22,362 nt of DNA from JACMLD01 sp036500065 (GTDB lineage Bacteria; Bacteroidota; Bacteroidia; Chitinophagales; Chitinophagaceae), in the NCBI GenBank assembly GCA_036500065.1, contig DASYCT010000313.1, positions 1-22,362 on the forward strand. Reading direction: 5' to 3'. The translations under genes were made by a program, and so were the position numbers. Below the pieces are notes generated by a model. It had not been told where the DNA came from and did no database searches. It saw only the letters and a program-made list of their open reading frames with translations. Of this stretch, positions 7,730-16,500 are shown one piece after another; within the stretch, counting starts at the first letter, position 1; every line of letters starts with the position of its first letter.

Positions 7730-7750
7730 TTTTATGACTTAAAATCAGGC
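7724..7750 (+). promoter_or_regulatory. Inverted repeat directly abutting the nirB start codon
   Basis: The arms GCCTG (7724-7728) and CAGGC (7746-7750) pair, and after one T-T mismatch TTTTA pairs with TAAAA around a 5-base loop TGACT. The structure ends two bases before the nirB ATG at 7753, so in mRNA it would occlude the ribosome landing region. As DNA it could instead be an operator. It overlaps the motif shared with narK. Confidence 0.45.
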
Positions 7751-7752
7751 GT

Positions 7753-10251
7753 ATGAAAGTTGTAATAATCGGCAATGGCATGGTAGGATATAAGTGTTGC
7801 GAGAAGCTACTGGCCAGGAATCCCGGCGGAAAAGCCCAGGTTACCGTGTTCGGGGAAGAAACAAGACCCGCGTATGACCGCGTCCATCTCAGCGATTTCT
7901 TTGCCGACAAATCGGCCGATGACCTGGGCCTGGCACCTGCCAGTTGGTATGCCGATAATGCTATTACCCTCCATCTCGGCGACCCCGTTCAACGCATCGA
8001 TACACTCCACAAGGAGGTCCATTCGTTTCAAGGCTTAACAGTTCCCTACGACTATCTTATCCTTGCCACCGGGTCGGCCGCTTTTGTACCTGCCATCCCC
8101 GGCGTAGACAAAAAAGGCGTTTTTATTTACCGCACCATCGAGGACCTCGTGTTAATAAAGGAGTACGCCCGGCGTGCTAAAAAAGGCGCTGTTATCGGCG
8201 GCGGGCTGCTGGGCCTGGAAGCCGCCAAAGCCATGATCGATTTAAATATCCATCATACTCATGTCATTGAATTCGCGCCCCGGCTGATGCCCCGGCAGGT
8301 AGACGATGCCGGTGCTAAAATGCTGCGTGGTAAGCTGGAAGAGCTTGGGTTGAAAATACATACCCATACCAATACTACGGCCATCGAAGGCGATGATTGT
8401 ATCAGCGGCATGCAGTTCTCCGATGGCTCCCGCATTGACGTGGACATGCTTATCATCTCCGCAGGTATCAAGCCCCGGGATGAACTGGCCCGCCAGGCAG
8501 GATTGTCGGTCGGTCCGCGCGGCGGCATCGTGGTGAATGAATACATGCAGACTTCCGACAAGAGTATCTATGCTGTTGGCGAATGCGCCCTTTACAATGA
8601 AATGATCTACGGCCTGGTAGCTCCCGGCTATGAAATGGCGGAAACGGCTGTCGCCCATCTCGCCGGCGCAGATAAAACCTTTACCGGTTTTGACATGAGC
8701 ACCAAGCTCAAACTGGTAGGGGTGGATGTGGCCAGTTTCGGAGACCCGTTTATCCAGTCGCCCGGCTCCCGCACCGTTGTTTTTGAAGACACCCATAAAA
8801 ATATTTATAAGCGTATCAATATAACCGCCGACGGCAAATACCTGCTGGGCGGTATTCTCATCGGCGATGCGGATGCCTATAATATGCTGCTGCAAACAGC
8901 AAAAAACAAGGTAGTGCTGCCTCCCAATCCCGAAGATGTGCTGCTCGGTTCACGCAACGGTGAAGCAGATGCAGGGGTAGGGGTAACCAGTCTTCCCGAT
9001 GACGCGCTTATCTGTAGCTGTGAGAGTATCAGTAAGGGCGCTATCTGCGAGGCAGTGACCAATGGCGCCGAAACAGTGGATGCCATTAAGAAATGCACCA
9101 AAGCTGGTACCGGTTGCGGCGGCTGTGTGCCGCTGGTAAAAGACCTGGTGCTGCATACGCTGAAAACCCAGGGCAAATATGTCCGGAATGTACTTTGCGA
9201 ACATTTTAATTATGCCCGCCAGGAGCTGTACGATCTTGCCAAATTAAAAGAACTCAAGTCGTATGATGAGGTGCTGAACGCAGTAGGGCATGGCGATGGT
9301 TGTGAAATATGCAAACCGGCCGTAAGCTCTATTCTTGCCAGCCTGTGGAACGAGATGATTCTGAAAAAAGGAAACGCTACGGCGCAGGATTCCAATGACC
9401 GGTATCTTGCCAATATACAAAAAGGGGGCACCTATTCCGTGGTGCCCCGCATCCCGGGAGGAGAGATTACGCCCGATAAACTGATTGTTATCGGACAGAT
9501 TGCAAAGAAATACAACCTCTACACAAAGATCACCGGCGGGCAGCGCATCGATATGTTTGGCGCCCACCTGGGTGACCTGCCCCTAATCTGGGAAGAGCTT
9601 ATTGAGGCAGGTTTTGAAAGCGGTCATGCTTATGGCAAGGCGCTGCGTACGGTAAAAAGCTGCGTGGGGTCTACCTGGTGTCGTTTTGGTCTGCACGACA
9701 GCGTGAGCTTTGCCATCCGGATAGAAGAACGTTACCGCGGGCTGCGCGCTCCCCATAAATTAAAATCAGCCGTCTCGGGTTGCATACGCGAATGCGCGGA
9801 AGCCCAGTCCAAGGATTTCGGCATCATCGCCACCGAAAAGGGCTGGAACTTATATGTATGCGGCAACGGCGGCTCCCGCCCGCAGCATGCTCTTTTGCTT
9901 GCCACCGATATTGACAGCGACACCTGTATCCGCTATATCGATCGCTTTCTTATGTTTTACATTAAAACCGCCGACCCGCTTACCCGTACGGCTCCCTGGC
10001 TCAATAAAATGGAAGGCGGCATCAATTATCTCTGCAATGTGGTCGTGAACGACAGCCTGGGCATGGCTGCAGAACTCGAAGCGGAAATGCAGGCGCTGGT
10101 GGATAATTATTACTGTGAGTGGAAAGAAGTCGTCGAAACGCCTGAATTGAGAAAACGTTTTTCGCATTTTGTAAATGCTCCCGAAGAAAAAGACCCTACC
10201 GTACAGTTTGAGCCACTACGTGATCAGAAGAAAGCATCCGACTGGAAATAA
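7753..10251 (+). CDS. nirB: NAD(P)H-dependent nitrite reductase, large subunit
   Basis: An 832-residue cytoplasmic NirB of nearly normal length (about 840). Domains in order: an FAD/NAD(P)H oxidoreductase with GNGMVG at residues 7-12, a second Rossmann motif GGGLLG and the YAVGECA FAD motif. Next comes a BFD-type [2Fe-2S] region with Cys421, Cys423, Cys455 and Cys458, then a second small GDGCEICKPA segment. The NIR/SIR ferredoxin-like half-domain has ISxDK-like and TGGQRIDMFG motifs. The siroheme/[4Fe-4S] domain has Cys637 and Cys643 (C-x5-C) and Cys677 and Cys681 (C-x3-C). It reduces nitrite to ammonium with electrons from NAD(P)H, with nirD next to it. The start ATG at 7753 is favoured because GNGMVG follows at the usual distance. 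Promoter region shared with cobA. Confidence 0.97.
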   Translation: MKVVIIGNGMVGYKCCEKLLARNPGGKAQVTVFGEETRPAYDRVHLSDFFADKSADDLGLAPASWYADNAITLHLGDPVQRIDTLHKEVHSFQGLTVPYDYLILATGSAAFVPAIPGVDKKGVFIYRTIEDLVLIKEYARRAKKGAVIGGGLLGLEAAKAMIDLNIHHTHVIEFAPRLMPRQVDDAGAKMLRGKLEELGLKIHTHTNTTAIEGDDCISGMQFSDGSRIDVDMLIISAGIKPRDELARQAGLSVGPRGGIVVNEYMQTSDKSIYAVGECALYNEMIYGLVAPGYEMAETAVAHLAGADKTFTGFDMSTKLKLVGVDVASFGDPFIQSPGSRTVVFEDTHKNIYKRINITADGKYLLGGILIGDADAYNMLLQTAKNKVVLPPNPEDVLLGSRNGEADAGVGVTSLPDDALICSCESISKGAICEAVTNGAETVDAIKKCTKAGTGCGGCVPLVKDLVLHTLKTQGKYVRNVLCEHFNYARQELYDLAKLKELKSYDEVLNAVGHGDGCEICKPAVSSILASLWNEMILKKGNATAQDSNDRYLANIQKGGTYSVVPRIPGGEITPDKLIVIGQIAKKYNLYTKITGGQRIDMFGAHLGDLPLIWEELIEAGFESGHAYGKALRTVKSCVGSTWCRFGLHDSVSFAIRIEERYRGLRAPHKLKSAVSGCIRECAEAQSKDFGIIATEKGWNLYVCGNGGSRPQHALLLATDIDSDTCIRYIDRFLMFYIKTADPLTRTAPWLNKMEGGINYLCNVVVNDSLGMAAELEAEMQALVDNYYCEWKEVVETPELRKRFSHFVNAPEEKDPTVQFEPLRDQKKASDWK

Positions 10252-10287
10252 CACACCTTAATTATATAACAATCCAAACACATTAAT

Positions 10288-10677
10288 ATGAATACCCGCT
10301 CCACACAAGTCATCCACTGGTTTCCTGCCTGCAAAGCCGAAGATGTGCCGAGCAACGGCGGCGTATGTGTAAAATACGGCGATCAACAGATTGCCCTGTT
10401 TCATTTTACCCGCAGGGGCGAATGGTACGCTTCGCAAAACGAATGTCCACACCGCCGTCAAATGGCGTTGAGCCGGGGAATGATTGGCTCCGCCGGGTCC
10501 GAGCCCAAAGTAGCCTGTCCTTTTCATAAGAAGACCTTTTCACTGTTGGATGGTCAATGTACCAGCGGTGAAGAAGAATATCGTATTAAGACCTATCCCG
10601 TAAAACTGGAAAATGGGTTTGTGTATATCGGCATCTCCGGTAGCGACGGGGAAGAAGGCGCGATAGTAATTGCATAA
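10288..10677 (+). CDS. nirD: Nitrite reductase small subunit, Rieske [2Fe-2S] type
   Basis: A 129-residue Rieske-fold protein. The cluster ligands are intact: Cys53-x-His55 in ECPHRR and Cys77-x-x-His80 in CPFHKK. Some NirD proteins keep the fold but lost these ligands, so this version likely carries a functional [2Fe-2S] cluster. The protein starts with HWFPACKAEDVPSNGG, as expected for NirD, and ends with a short acidic tail. It is 36 bases after nirB on the same strand and should be the partner that supports NirB turnover. A terminator hairpin follows within a few bases. Confidence 0.93.
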   Translation: MNTRSTQVIHWFPACKAEDVPSNGGVCVKYGDQQIALFHFTRRGEWYASQNECPHRRQMALSRGMIGSAGSEPKVACPFHKKTFSLLDGQCTSGEEEYRIKTYPVKLENGFVYIGISGSDGEEGAIVIA

Positions 10678-10679
10678 AT

Positions 10680-10716
10680 AAAGCCCCGAAGGTTGCAGCC
10701 TTCCAGGGCTTTTAGT
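10680..10716 (+). terminator. Hairpin terminator between nirD and the porin gene
   Basis: AAAGCCC (10680-10686) pairs with GGGCTTT (10706-10712), and GAAGG pairs with CCTTC inside, around TTGCAG. The hairpin is followed by TAGTTTTAAA rather than an uninterrupted T run. It could end the nirBD transcript or act as a partial terminator that lowers expression of the downstream porin-narK-nasA genes. A TAGTTTTA right after it is a one-mismatch match to the Bacteroidota -7 box, so a separate downstream promoter is possible. Confidence 0.7.
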
Positions 10717-10749
10717 TTTAAATAAAGGCTTCACTTAAAACCAAGACAA

Positions 10750-12120
10750 ATGTACATTAAAAAGAACTTCACTAAAGCCGGGAGGCTGGTACTGCTCGGT
10801 CTCCTGCTGGACAGACCGGTCCGGGCGCAGTTAACCCTGACCGGCCAGTTACGAACGCGAACGGAGCTACGCGACGGGCAGGGTGCCCCGTTCCCAAAAG
10901 GCGCTTCCGATGCCTTTTTTACTTCACAACGGACCCGGCTCAACGCCCTGTTCAGCATGTACCGGGTAAAATTCGGTGTTTCCCTCCAGGATGTACGGGT
11001 ATGGGGACAGGATGTTTCCACCATCAACCGAAGCACCACGGCCAATAACAACGATTTGCTTTTGCATGAAGCATGGGCCGAAATCTTCCTGACAGATACG
11101 ACGCTTAAAAATAAAAGCCTGAGCCTGAAGCTGGGCCGCCAGGAACTGGTGTACGATGACCAGCGGCTGCTGGGCAATCTTGACTGGCTACAACAGGGCA
11201 GAAGGCACGATGCTGCCCTGCTGAAATATGAAACTCCCACCCTCATGCTACACCTGGGCGCAGCCTACAATCAAAACCAGGAAAATACCTCCGGTACCGT
11301 TTATAATAGCACGGCCCCCGGAAATTATACCGCCAATACCAATGGCGGAAGCATGTACAAAAGCATGCAGTTCTTTTATGCTGGTAAGAAACTGACCAAC
11401 GGAACCCTGTCCTTCCTGTTCTTTGCCGACCAGTTTAGCAAATACCACATGGATACGGTCAATGCCGCACCGGTTAAAACATTTCAGACCGGCGCCTGGT
11501 CAAGAGCGACCACCGGCTTTTATTTCAATGATAAATTTCAGCAAACGACGGTTACAGCTTCCGCTTATTACCAGTTCGGTAAAACGGCGCTCGGGCAGGA
11601 TTTATCCGCCGGCCTGTTAAGTGGCGCCGTGCAATATAATTTTGCAACTCCTTTCAGTCTTTCGGGTGGCGTCGATTATACAACCGGAAGTTCCACTACG
11701 GCTACCAGCCATACATTTGATCCACTCTACGGCACACCGCATAAGTTCTGGGGATTGATGGATTATTTCTATGCCGCCAGTGGTTTCGGTAAAGGAGGAT
11801 TGCTTGACACCTATATAAAAGTAAAATATAAAGCAGGCGATAAATTACTACTTACGGCCGACCTGCACCAGTTTAACAGCGCCTCCAAAGTAATCGTGCC
11901 TTCCGATCCTGCCAACAGCAAAAAGAGTTTTGGGCAGGAGCTTGATATGGTCGGTACGTACAATCTTACCAAACAAATATCATTCGAGGGAGGCTATGGC
12001 CGTTTCTGGTCCACCAGCCTGCTTGCCTCTGCCAATGTAAAGAATATAGCCAATGCCCGTGCCGGTGCCAACTGGGCTTACGTGATGATAAACATCAAAC
12101 CGGCTTTTCTTTTTAAATAA
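10750..12120 (+). CDS. Outer-membrane beta-barrel protein, alginate-export/porin family
   Basis: A 456-residue protein with a probable signal peptide: basic MYIKKNFTKAGR, hydrophobic LVLLGLLL, likely cleavage after Ala26 in VRA-Q. The mature part begins LTLTGQLRTRTELRDGQGAPF and continues with alternating aromatic and polar strands, ending in YVMINIKPAFLFK with a near-terminal aromatic, as in outer-membrane barrels. The sections TRLNALFSMYRVKFGVSLQDVRVWGQD and LGRQELVYDDQRLLGNLDW are typical of the alginate export family. That family name reflects a Pseudomonas protein; in Bacteroidota these barrels occur in various contexts. Its place between nirD and the nitrate transporter suggests a pore for nitrate or nitrite, which is an inference. 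Confidence 0.85.
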   Translation: MYIKKNFTKAGRLVLLGLLLDRPVRAQLTLTGQLRTRTELRDGQGAPFPKGASDAFFTSQRTRLNALFSMYRVKFGVSLQDVRVWGQDVSTINRSTTANNNDLLLHEAWAEIFLTDTTLKNKSLSLKLGRQELVYDDQRLLGNLDWLQQGRRHDAALLKYETPTLMLHLGAAYNQNQENTSGTVYNSTAPGNYTANTNGGSMYKSMQFFYAGKKLTNGTLSFLFFADQFSKYHMDTVNAAPVKTFQTGAWSRATTGFYFNDKFQQTTVTASAYYQFGKTALGQDLSAGLLSGAVQYNFATPFSLSGGVDYTTGSSTTATSHTFDPLYGTPHKFWGLMDYFYAASGFGKGGLLDTYIKVKYKAGDKLLLTADLHQFNSASKVIVPSDPANSKKSFGQELDMVGTYNLTKQISFEGGYGRFWSTSLLASANVKNIANARAGANWAYVMINIKPAFLFK

Positions 12121-12123
12121 GCG

Positions 12124-12138
12124 CGATTGCCTGCCTGT
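12124..12138 (+). promoter_or_regulatory. Motif CGATTGCCTGCCTGT upstream of narK, shared with nirB
   Basis: Second copy of the 15-base motif at 7715-7729, one mismatch apart. It begins four bases after the porin stop and ends 40 bases before the narK ATG. It is directly followed by a smaller inverted repeat, ATGGAT (12139-12144) and ATCCAT (12152-12157). A narK-proximal control element is the simplest reading. Confidence 0.4.
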
Positions 12139-12178
12139 ATGGATTTCATCGATCCATTAACGCTTAAAATTCTATTGT

Positions 12179-13489
12179 ATGTCTACTTTCCCTTCAAATA
12201 CAAACCAGTTAACCCGGTTAAAAATATTCAGCCTGCAGGGCGTGCAAATGCGCAGCTTTCATATTACCTGGCTCATGTTCTTTGTGTGTTTTTTCGGATG
12301 GTTTGGTCTTGCGCCGTTGATGCCCACCATACGCGGTGATTTGCATCTTACCAAGGGCCAGGTAGGCAACCTGATCATCGTTTCCGTTTCTTCCACCACT
12401 ATAGCCCGGCTTATCATCGGCAAATTATGCGATACCTGGGGACCCCGCCTTACCGCGGTGCGCCTGCTGCTGGTAGGCTGCCTGCCGGTATTCCTGGTAG
12501 GACTGTCGAAAGATTATACCACGTTCCTGTTGTTCCGTGCCGCCATCGGTGTTATCGGCGCCTCTTTTGTTATTACCCAGTTTCATACGTCGATGATGTT
12601 TGCGCCCAATATCAAGGGTACGGCCAATGCAGTAGCCGGCGGATGGGGCAATCTCGGGGGCGGGGTGACCAATATGGTGATGCCGCTGATATTTGCCGCC
12701 ATCGTTGGCTTCGGTTATACCAAAGCGGAAGCATGGCGCTATGCCATGATTGTACCGGGAATAATGATGCTCATCGTGGCCTTCCTTTATTATCGTTATA
12801 CAAAAGATACTCCTGAAGGAAATTATAGCGAAATAGGACGTACCGTCAAAACCAATGCAAAGACCGACTGGAGCATATTGGCCGATTGGAGAATATGGGC
12901 GCTTACCATGGCATACGCCATGTGCTTCGGCATGGAGATAACCTTCGACAACGTGGCATCCCTGCATTTTGTGGATTCGTTCAAATTATCACAGTCTTCC
13001 GCCGGTTTCTGGGCAGGCGTTTTCGGGTTCATGAATTTATTCGCCCGTGCCCTGGGAGGTATTTTTTCGGATAAGGCAGGACGCCGTTATGGGATGCGTG
13101 GCAAGGGATTGCTGCTGGCGGGCGTGTTATTACTGGAAGGTATCGGCCTTATTGTTTTTGCACAAGCCGGTACGCTGGCGATGGCCATTGTGTCCATGCT
13201 CAGCTTTGCGCTGTTTCTAAAGATGGCCAATGGCGCTACCTATGGCATTGTACCGTTTATCAACGAAAAGAATGTGGGACTGGTAAGTGGTATTGTAGGC
13301 GCCGGTGGAAATATGGGGGGTATGCTGTTCGGGTTCCTGTTCAAATCGAAAAGTATTTCCTATGCACAGGCATTTTCTTATATCGGGTATATCATCATCG
13401 CGGTATCGGTCGTGATCCTGGTAACACGTTTCCGTAAGAGCGAAAAAACGTTGGTAGTGAAAGATGATCCGGAATTTGCGGTAGCCTGA
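12179..13489 (+). CDS. narK: Nitrate/nitrite transporter, NNP family of MFS
   Basis: A 436-residue, roughly twelve-helix inner-membrane protein. It shows the two nitrate-signature regions of the NNP family: AGGWGNLGGGVTNM in TM5 and GAGGNMGGMLFGF in TM11. It also has the arginine of ARLIIGKLCDTWGPR in TM2 that lines the nitrate site in NarK, and GRIFSDKAGRR-like (ARALGGIFSDKAGRRYG) in the second half. It imports nitrate, and possibly exchanges nitrite, across the inner membrane. Start ATG at 12179; a later Met (VQMRSF, residue 24) sits right at the first membrane segment and could be an alternative. It lies 58 bases after the porin gene and 55 before the nitrate reductase gene. Confidence 0.95.
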   Translation: MSTFPSNTNQLTRLKIFSLQGVQMRSFHITWLMFFVCFFGWFGLAPLMPTIRGDLHLTKGQVGNLIIVSVSSTTIARLIIGKLCDTWGPRLTAVRLLLVGCLPVFLVGLSKDYTTFLLFRAAIGVIGASFVITQFHTSMMFAPNIKGTANAVAGGWGNLGGGVTNMVMPLIFAAIVGFGYTKAEAWRYAMIVPGIMMLIVAFLYYRYTKDTPEGNYSEIGRTVKTNAKTDWSILADWRIWALTMAYAMCFGMEITFDNVASLHFVDSFKLSQSSAGFWAGVFGFMNLFARALGGIFSDKAGRRYGMRGKGLLLAGVLLLEGIGLIVFAQAGTLAMAIVSMLSFALFLKMANGATYGIVPFINEKNVGLVSGIVGAGGNMGGMLFGFLFKSKSISYAQAFSYIGYIIIAVSVVILVTRFRKSEKTLVVKDDPEFAVA

Positions 13490-13544
13490 CGGAAGAAGGA
13501 AACCAGCGGGCCTCAACGAATATTGCTGATTAAGCCTATAAAAC

Positions 13545-16500
13545 ATGTATCAATCGTTTAAAACAACCTGTTGCTATTGTGGAGTCGGATGCGGAGTCGT
13601 AGTGCATAAAGAGCGCAACGGGCAAATGCAGGTCGAGGGAGATAAGGATCACCCCGTCAACAAAGGCATGCTTTGCAGCAAGGGCATGGGCCTGCATTAT
13701 ACATTGATGGATCAGTCGGATCGCCTGTTGTACCCGGAAATGCGCTACAATAAAACCATGCAGCGGCAACGGGTATCCTGGCAGCAGGCATTGGAACGGA
13801 CGGCCGCTGTTTTTAAAACATTAATAGAAAAATACGGACCTCAATCCGTGGCCTTCTATGCTTCCGGCCAATGCCTTACGGAAGAATATTATGTCGTCAA
13901 CAAACTGGTAAAAGGCTTTATCGGAAGTAATAACATCGATACCAATTCCCGTCTTTGCATGAGCAGCGCGGTGGCAGCATACAAAATGAGCCTTGGAGAA
14001 GACAGCGTGCCGGTATGCTATGATGACGTGGAACTGGCCGATTGCATTTTTGTGGCAGGAGCTAATCCCGCCTGGTGCCATCCCATTATCTGGCGACGCA
14101 TAGAGGCCGCCCGGCAGAAAAACCCGAAGGTAAAAATAATCGTAAGCGACCCGCGGCGCACGCAAAGCTGTGCTTATGCAGACGTACACCTCCAACTCAA
14201 TCCCGGTACCGACATTGTCCTGCACCATGCCATCGGCAGGATACTGATCGAAAACGGCGACATCGATATTCATTTTATTAAACACCATACCGAAGGCTTT
14301 GAGCAATACAGCGAAAAAGTAATGCAGCGTACGGTTGCCGAAGCAGCCTCCATCTGCGGTATTCCCGAAGCGTCTATCCGTGAAGCGGCCTCTTATATCG
14401 CCAATGCAAAAGGATTTGTGACCATGTGGACGATGGGCCTGAATCAAAGCGCCGTAGGGGTTAATAAAAATCTCAGCCTGATAAACCTCAACCTCATTAC
14501 TGGTCATATCGGTAAACCGGGCAGCGGTCCCTTTTCACTTACCGGGCAGCCCAATGCGATGGGTGGAAGGGAAGTGGGCGGCCTGGCCAATTTGCTGCCT
14601 GCGCATCGCAATCTCGCCGACCCGGCAGATCGCGCCTATGTGCAACAGTTCTGGGGTGGCGCTCCTATTTCTTCCCAACCGGGCTATACCGCTACCGAAA
14701 TGTTTGAAGCCCTGCACGACGGAAGGCTGAAAGCCATTTGGATCATGGGCACTAACCCGCTGGTGAGCCTGCCCGATGTGCGCAAAGCAGAAGAAGCATT
14801 GAAGAAAGCAAGGTTTGTAGTGATACAGGACGTGAGCAACAAGCCCGAAACCCTGGCCTATGCCGATGTGGTATTGCCCGCGGCCGCCTGGGCGGAGAAA
14901 GAAGGTACGATGACCAATGCCGAACGCAGGATCGCCCACCTGAGCAAAGTAGTGGATGCGCCCGGAGAGGCGCTCCCGGATGCGGAAATCATTTGCCGTT
15001 TTGCCCGGCAGATGGGTTACGCCGGGTTTGATTTTACCAGCATGGCGGAGATATTCGCAGAGCATTGCCGGCTCACCGAAGGAACGAAGATCGATATCAG
15101 CACGCTGGACTATAACGTATTAAAAGAAAAACGCAGCGTACAATGGCCCTATGCCGGCGGAGAAGAAGGCATCGGTACCAAACGATTGTTTACCGATAAG
15201 AAATTCTACACCCCTTCCCAAAAGGCGATCATTCATTCCTTTGATGATGCCAACCAGTCGGAACCGGTTACGCCGTCCCTGCCCCTGGTGCTCACTACCG
15301 GGCGTATCCGCGATCAATGGCATACGATGACCAAAACCGGTAAGGTAAGCAAACTGAAACAACATATTCCCCATTCTTTCCTCGAAATACATCCTTCCGA
15401 TGCCGCTAAAAGAGCAATTCACGACGATGATCTCGTGGAGATATTCAACGAAAGAGGTAATGTGCGGGTACACGCCAAACTGACGCCGGATATTAAACCG
15501 GGTGTGATATTCCTGCCCATGCACTGGGGCAAGATACTCAACAGCGATTTGAACCGCGCCAATAATCTTACGCCTAACAAGGTAGATCCGATCTCCAAAG
15601 AACCTGATTTCAAATTCTCGGCGGTGGAAGTGCGGCTTTACCGCAAGCCGAGACAGAAAGTAATTGTAATCGGCGCAGGCGCCGGGGCTTTTGGTTTTGT
15701 AAAAAGCTATCGGGCGTTGAATACGACGGACGATATAGAGATTTTCAGCAAAGAGAATTTTCCTTTTTATAACCGTGTCATGTTGCCCGATTATATCAGC
15801 GGTGAACAGCAATGGGAGCAACTGGTGAAGATGAAAGACCAGGAAGAAAATGATCTTCATATCCGCCTGCACAGGGGTGTAAGCATCGATACGGTGGACC
15901 GTCATAATAAAACCGTTGTCGACAGTAACGGTAAAACACATTTGTATGATGTCCTGCTGCTGGCTACCGGCAGCCGGCCCGCAACGTTGCGGGATGTTCC
16001 TTCTCTCAAAGGCATTTTTACCATGCGAAGCCGTGATGATGCCGACCGGTTTATTGAACACATGTCCCGTTCAAAAGGAATGGTTGTTGTCGTAGGCGGT
16101 GGCCTGCTGGGTATAGAGCTGGCTGCCTCCCTTCATGAAATCGACCGGGAGGTCATCGTCATCCACCGTACTTCCCGGCTGATGGGACGCCAACTGGACC
16201 CGGTGGGCGCACAGTTGCTGCATGAAGAACTGACCAGCCGGGGTATCGATATTTATTACAACGACGAGATCGAACGCTTCCTCGGTGAGACGGCCGTAAG
16301 TGGCATTCGTCTTAAAAGTGGTTTGCCGATCCAGTGCGAGGCCATCGTGATGGCCATCGGCACGGTGCCCAATATCGAACTGGCGAAAGCAGCCGGTATC
16401 GAATGCAAACGCGGTGTCGTGGTAGATGCCTACCTGCGGACCAGTGATCCTTCTGTCTTCGCCATTGGCGAGATTGCCGAGTTCGGAGGTATGCTGTATG

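Noticed and set aside
8242..8895. 217-codon minus-strand open frame inside nirB
   Set aside because: Antisense to the FAD/NAD(P)H module of nirB, with no recognisable family.
12139..12157. Small inverted repeat ATGGAT-N7-ATCCAT before narK
   Set aside because: Six-base arms with an odd spacer and no second copy; mentioned only alongside the shared motif.
15120..16061. 313-codon minus-strand open frame inside the nitrate reductase gene
   Set aside because: It lies entirely opposite a gene with clear motifs throughout. Its translation is rich in His, Arg and Ile without domain signals, as typical for a shadow frame.
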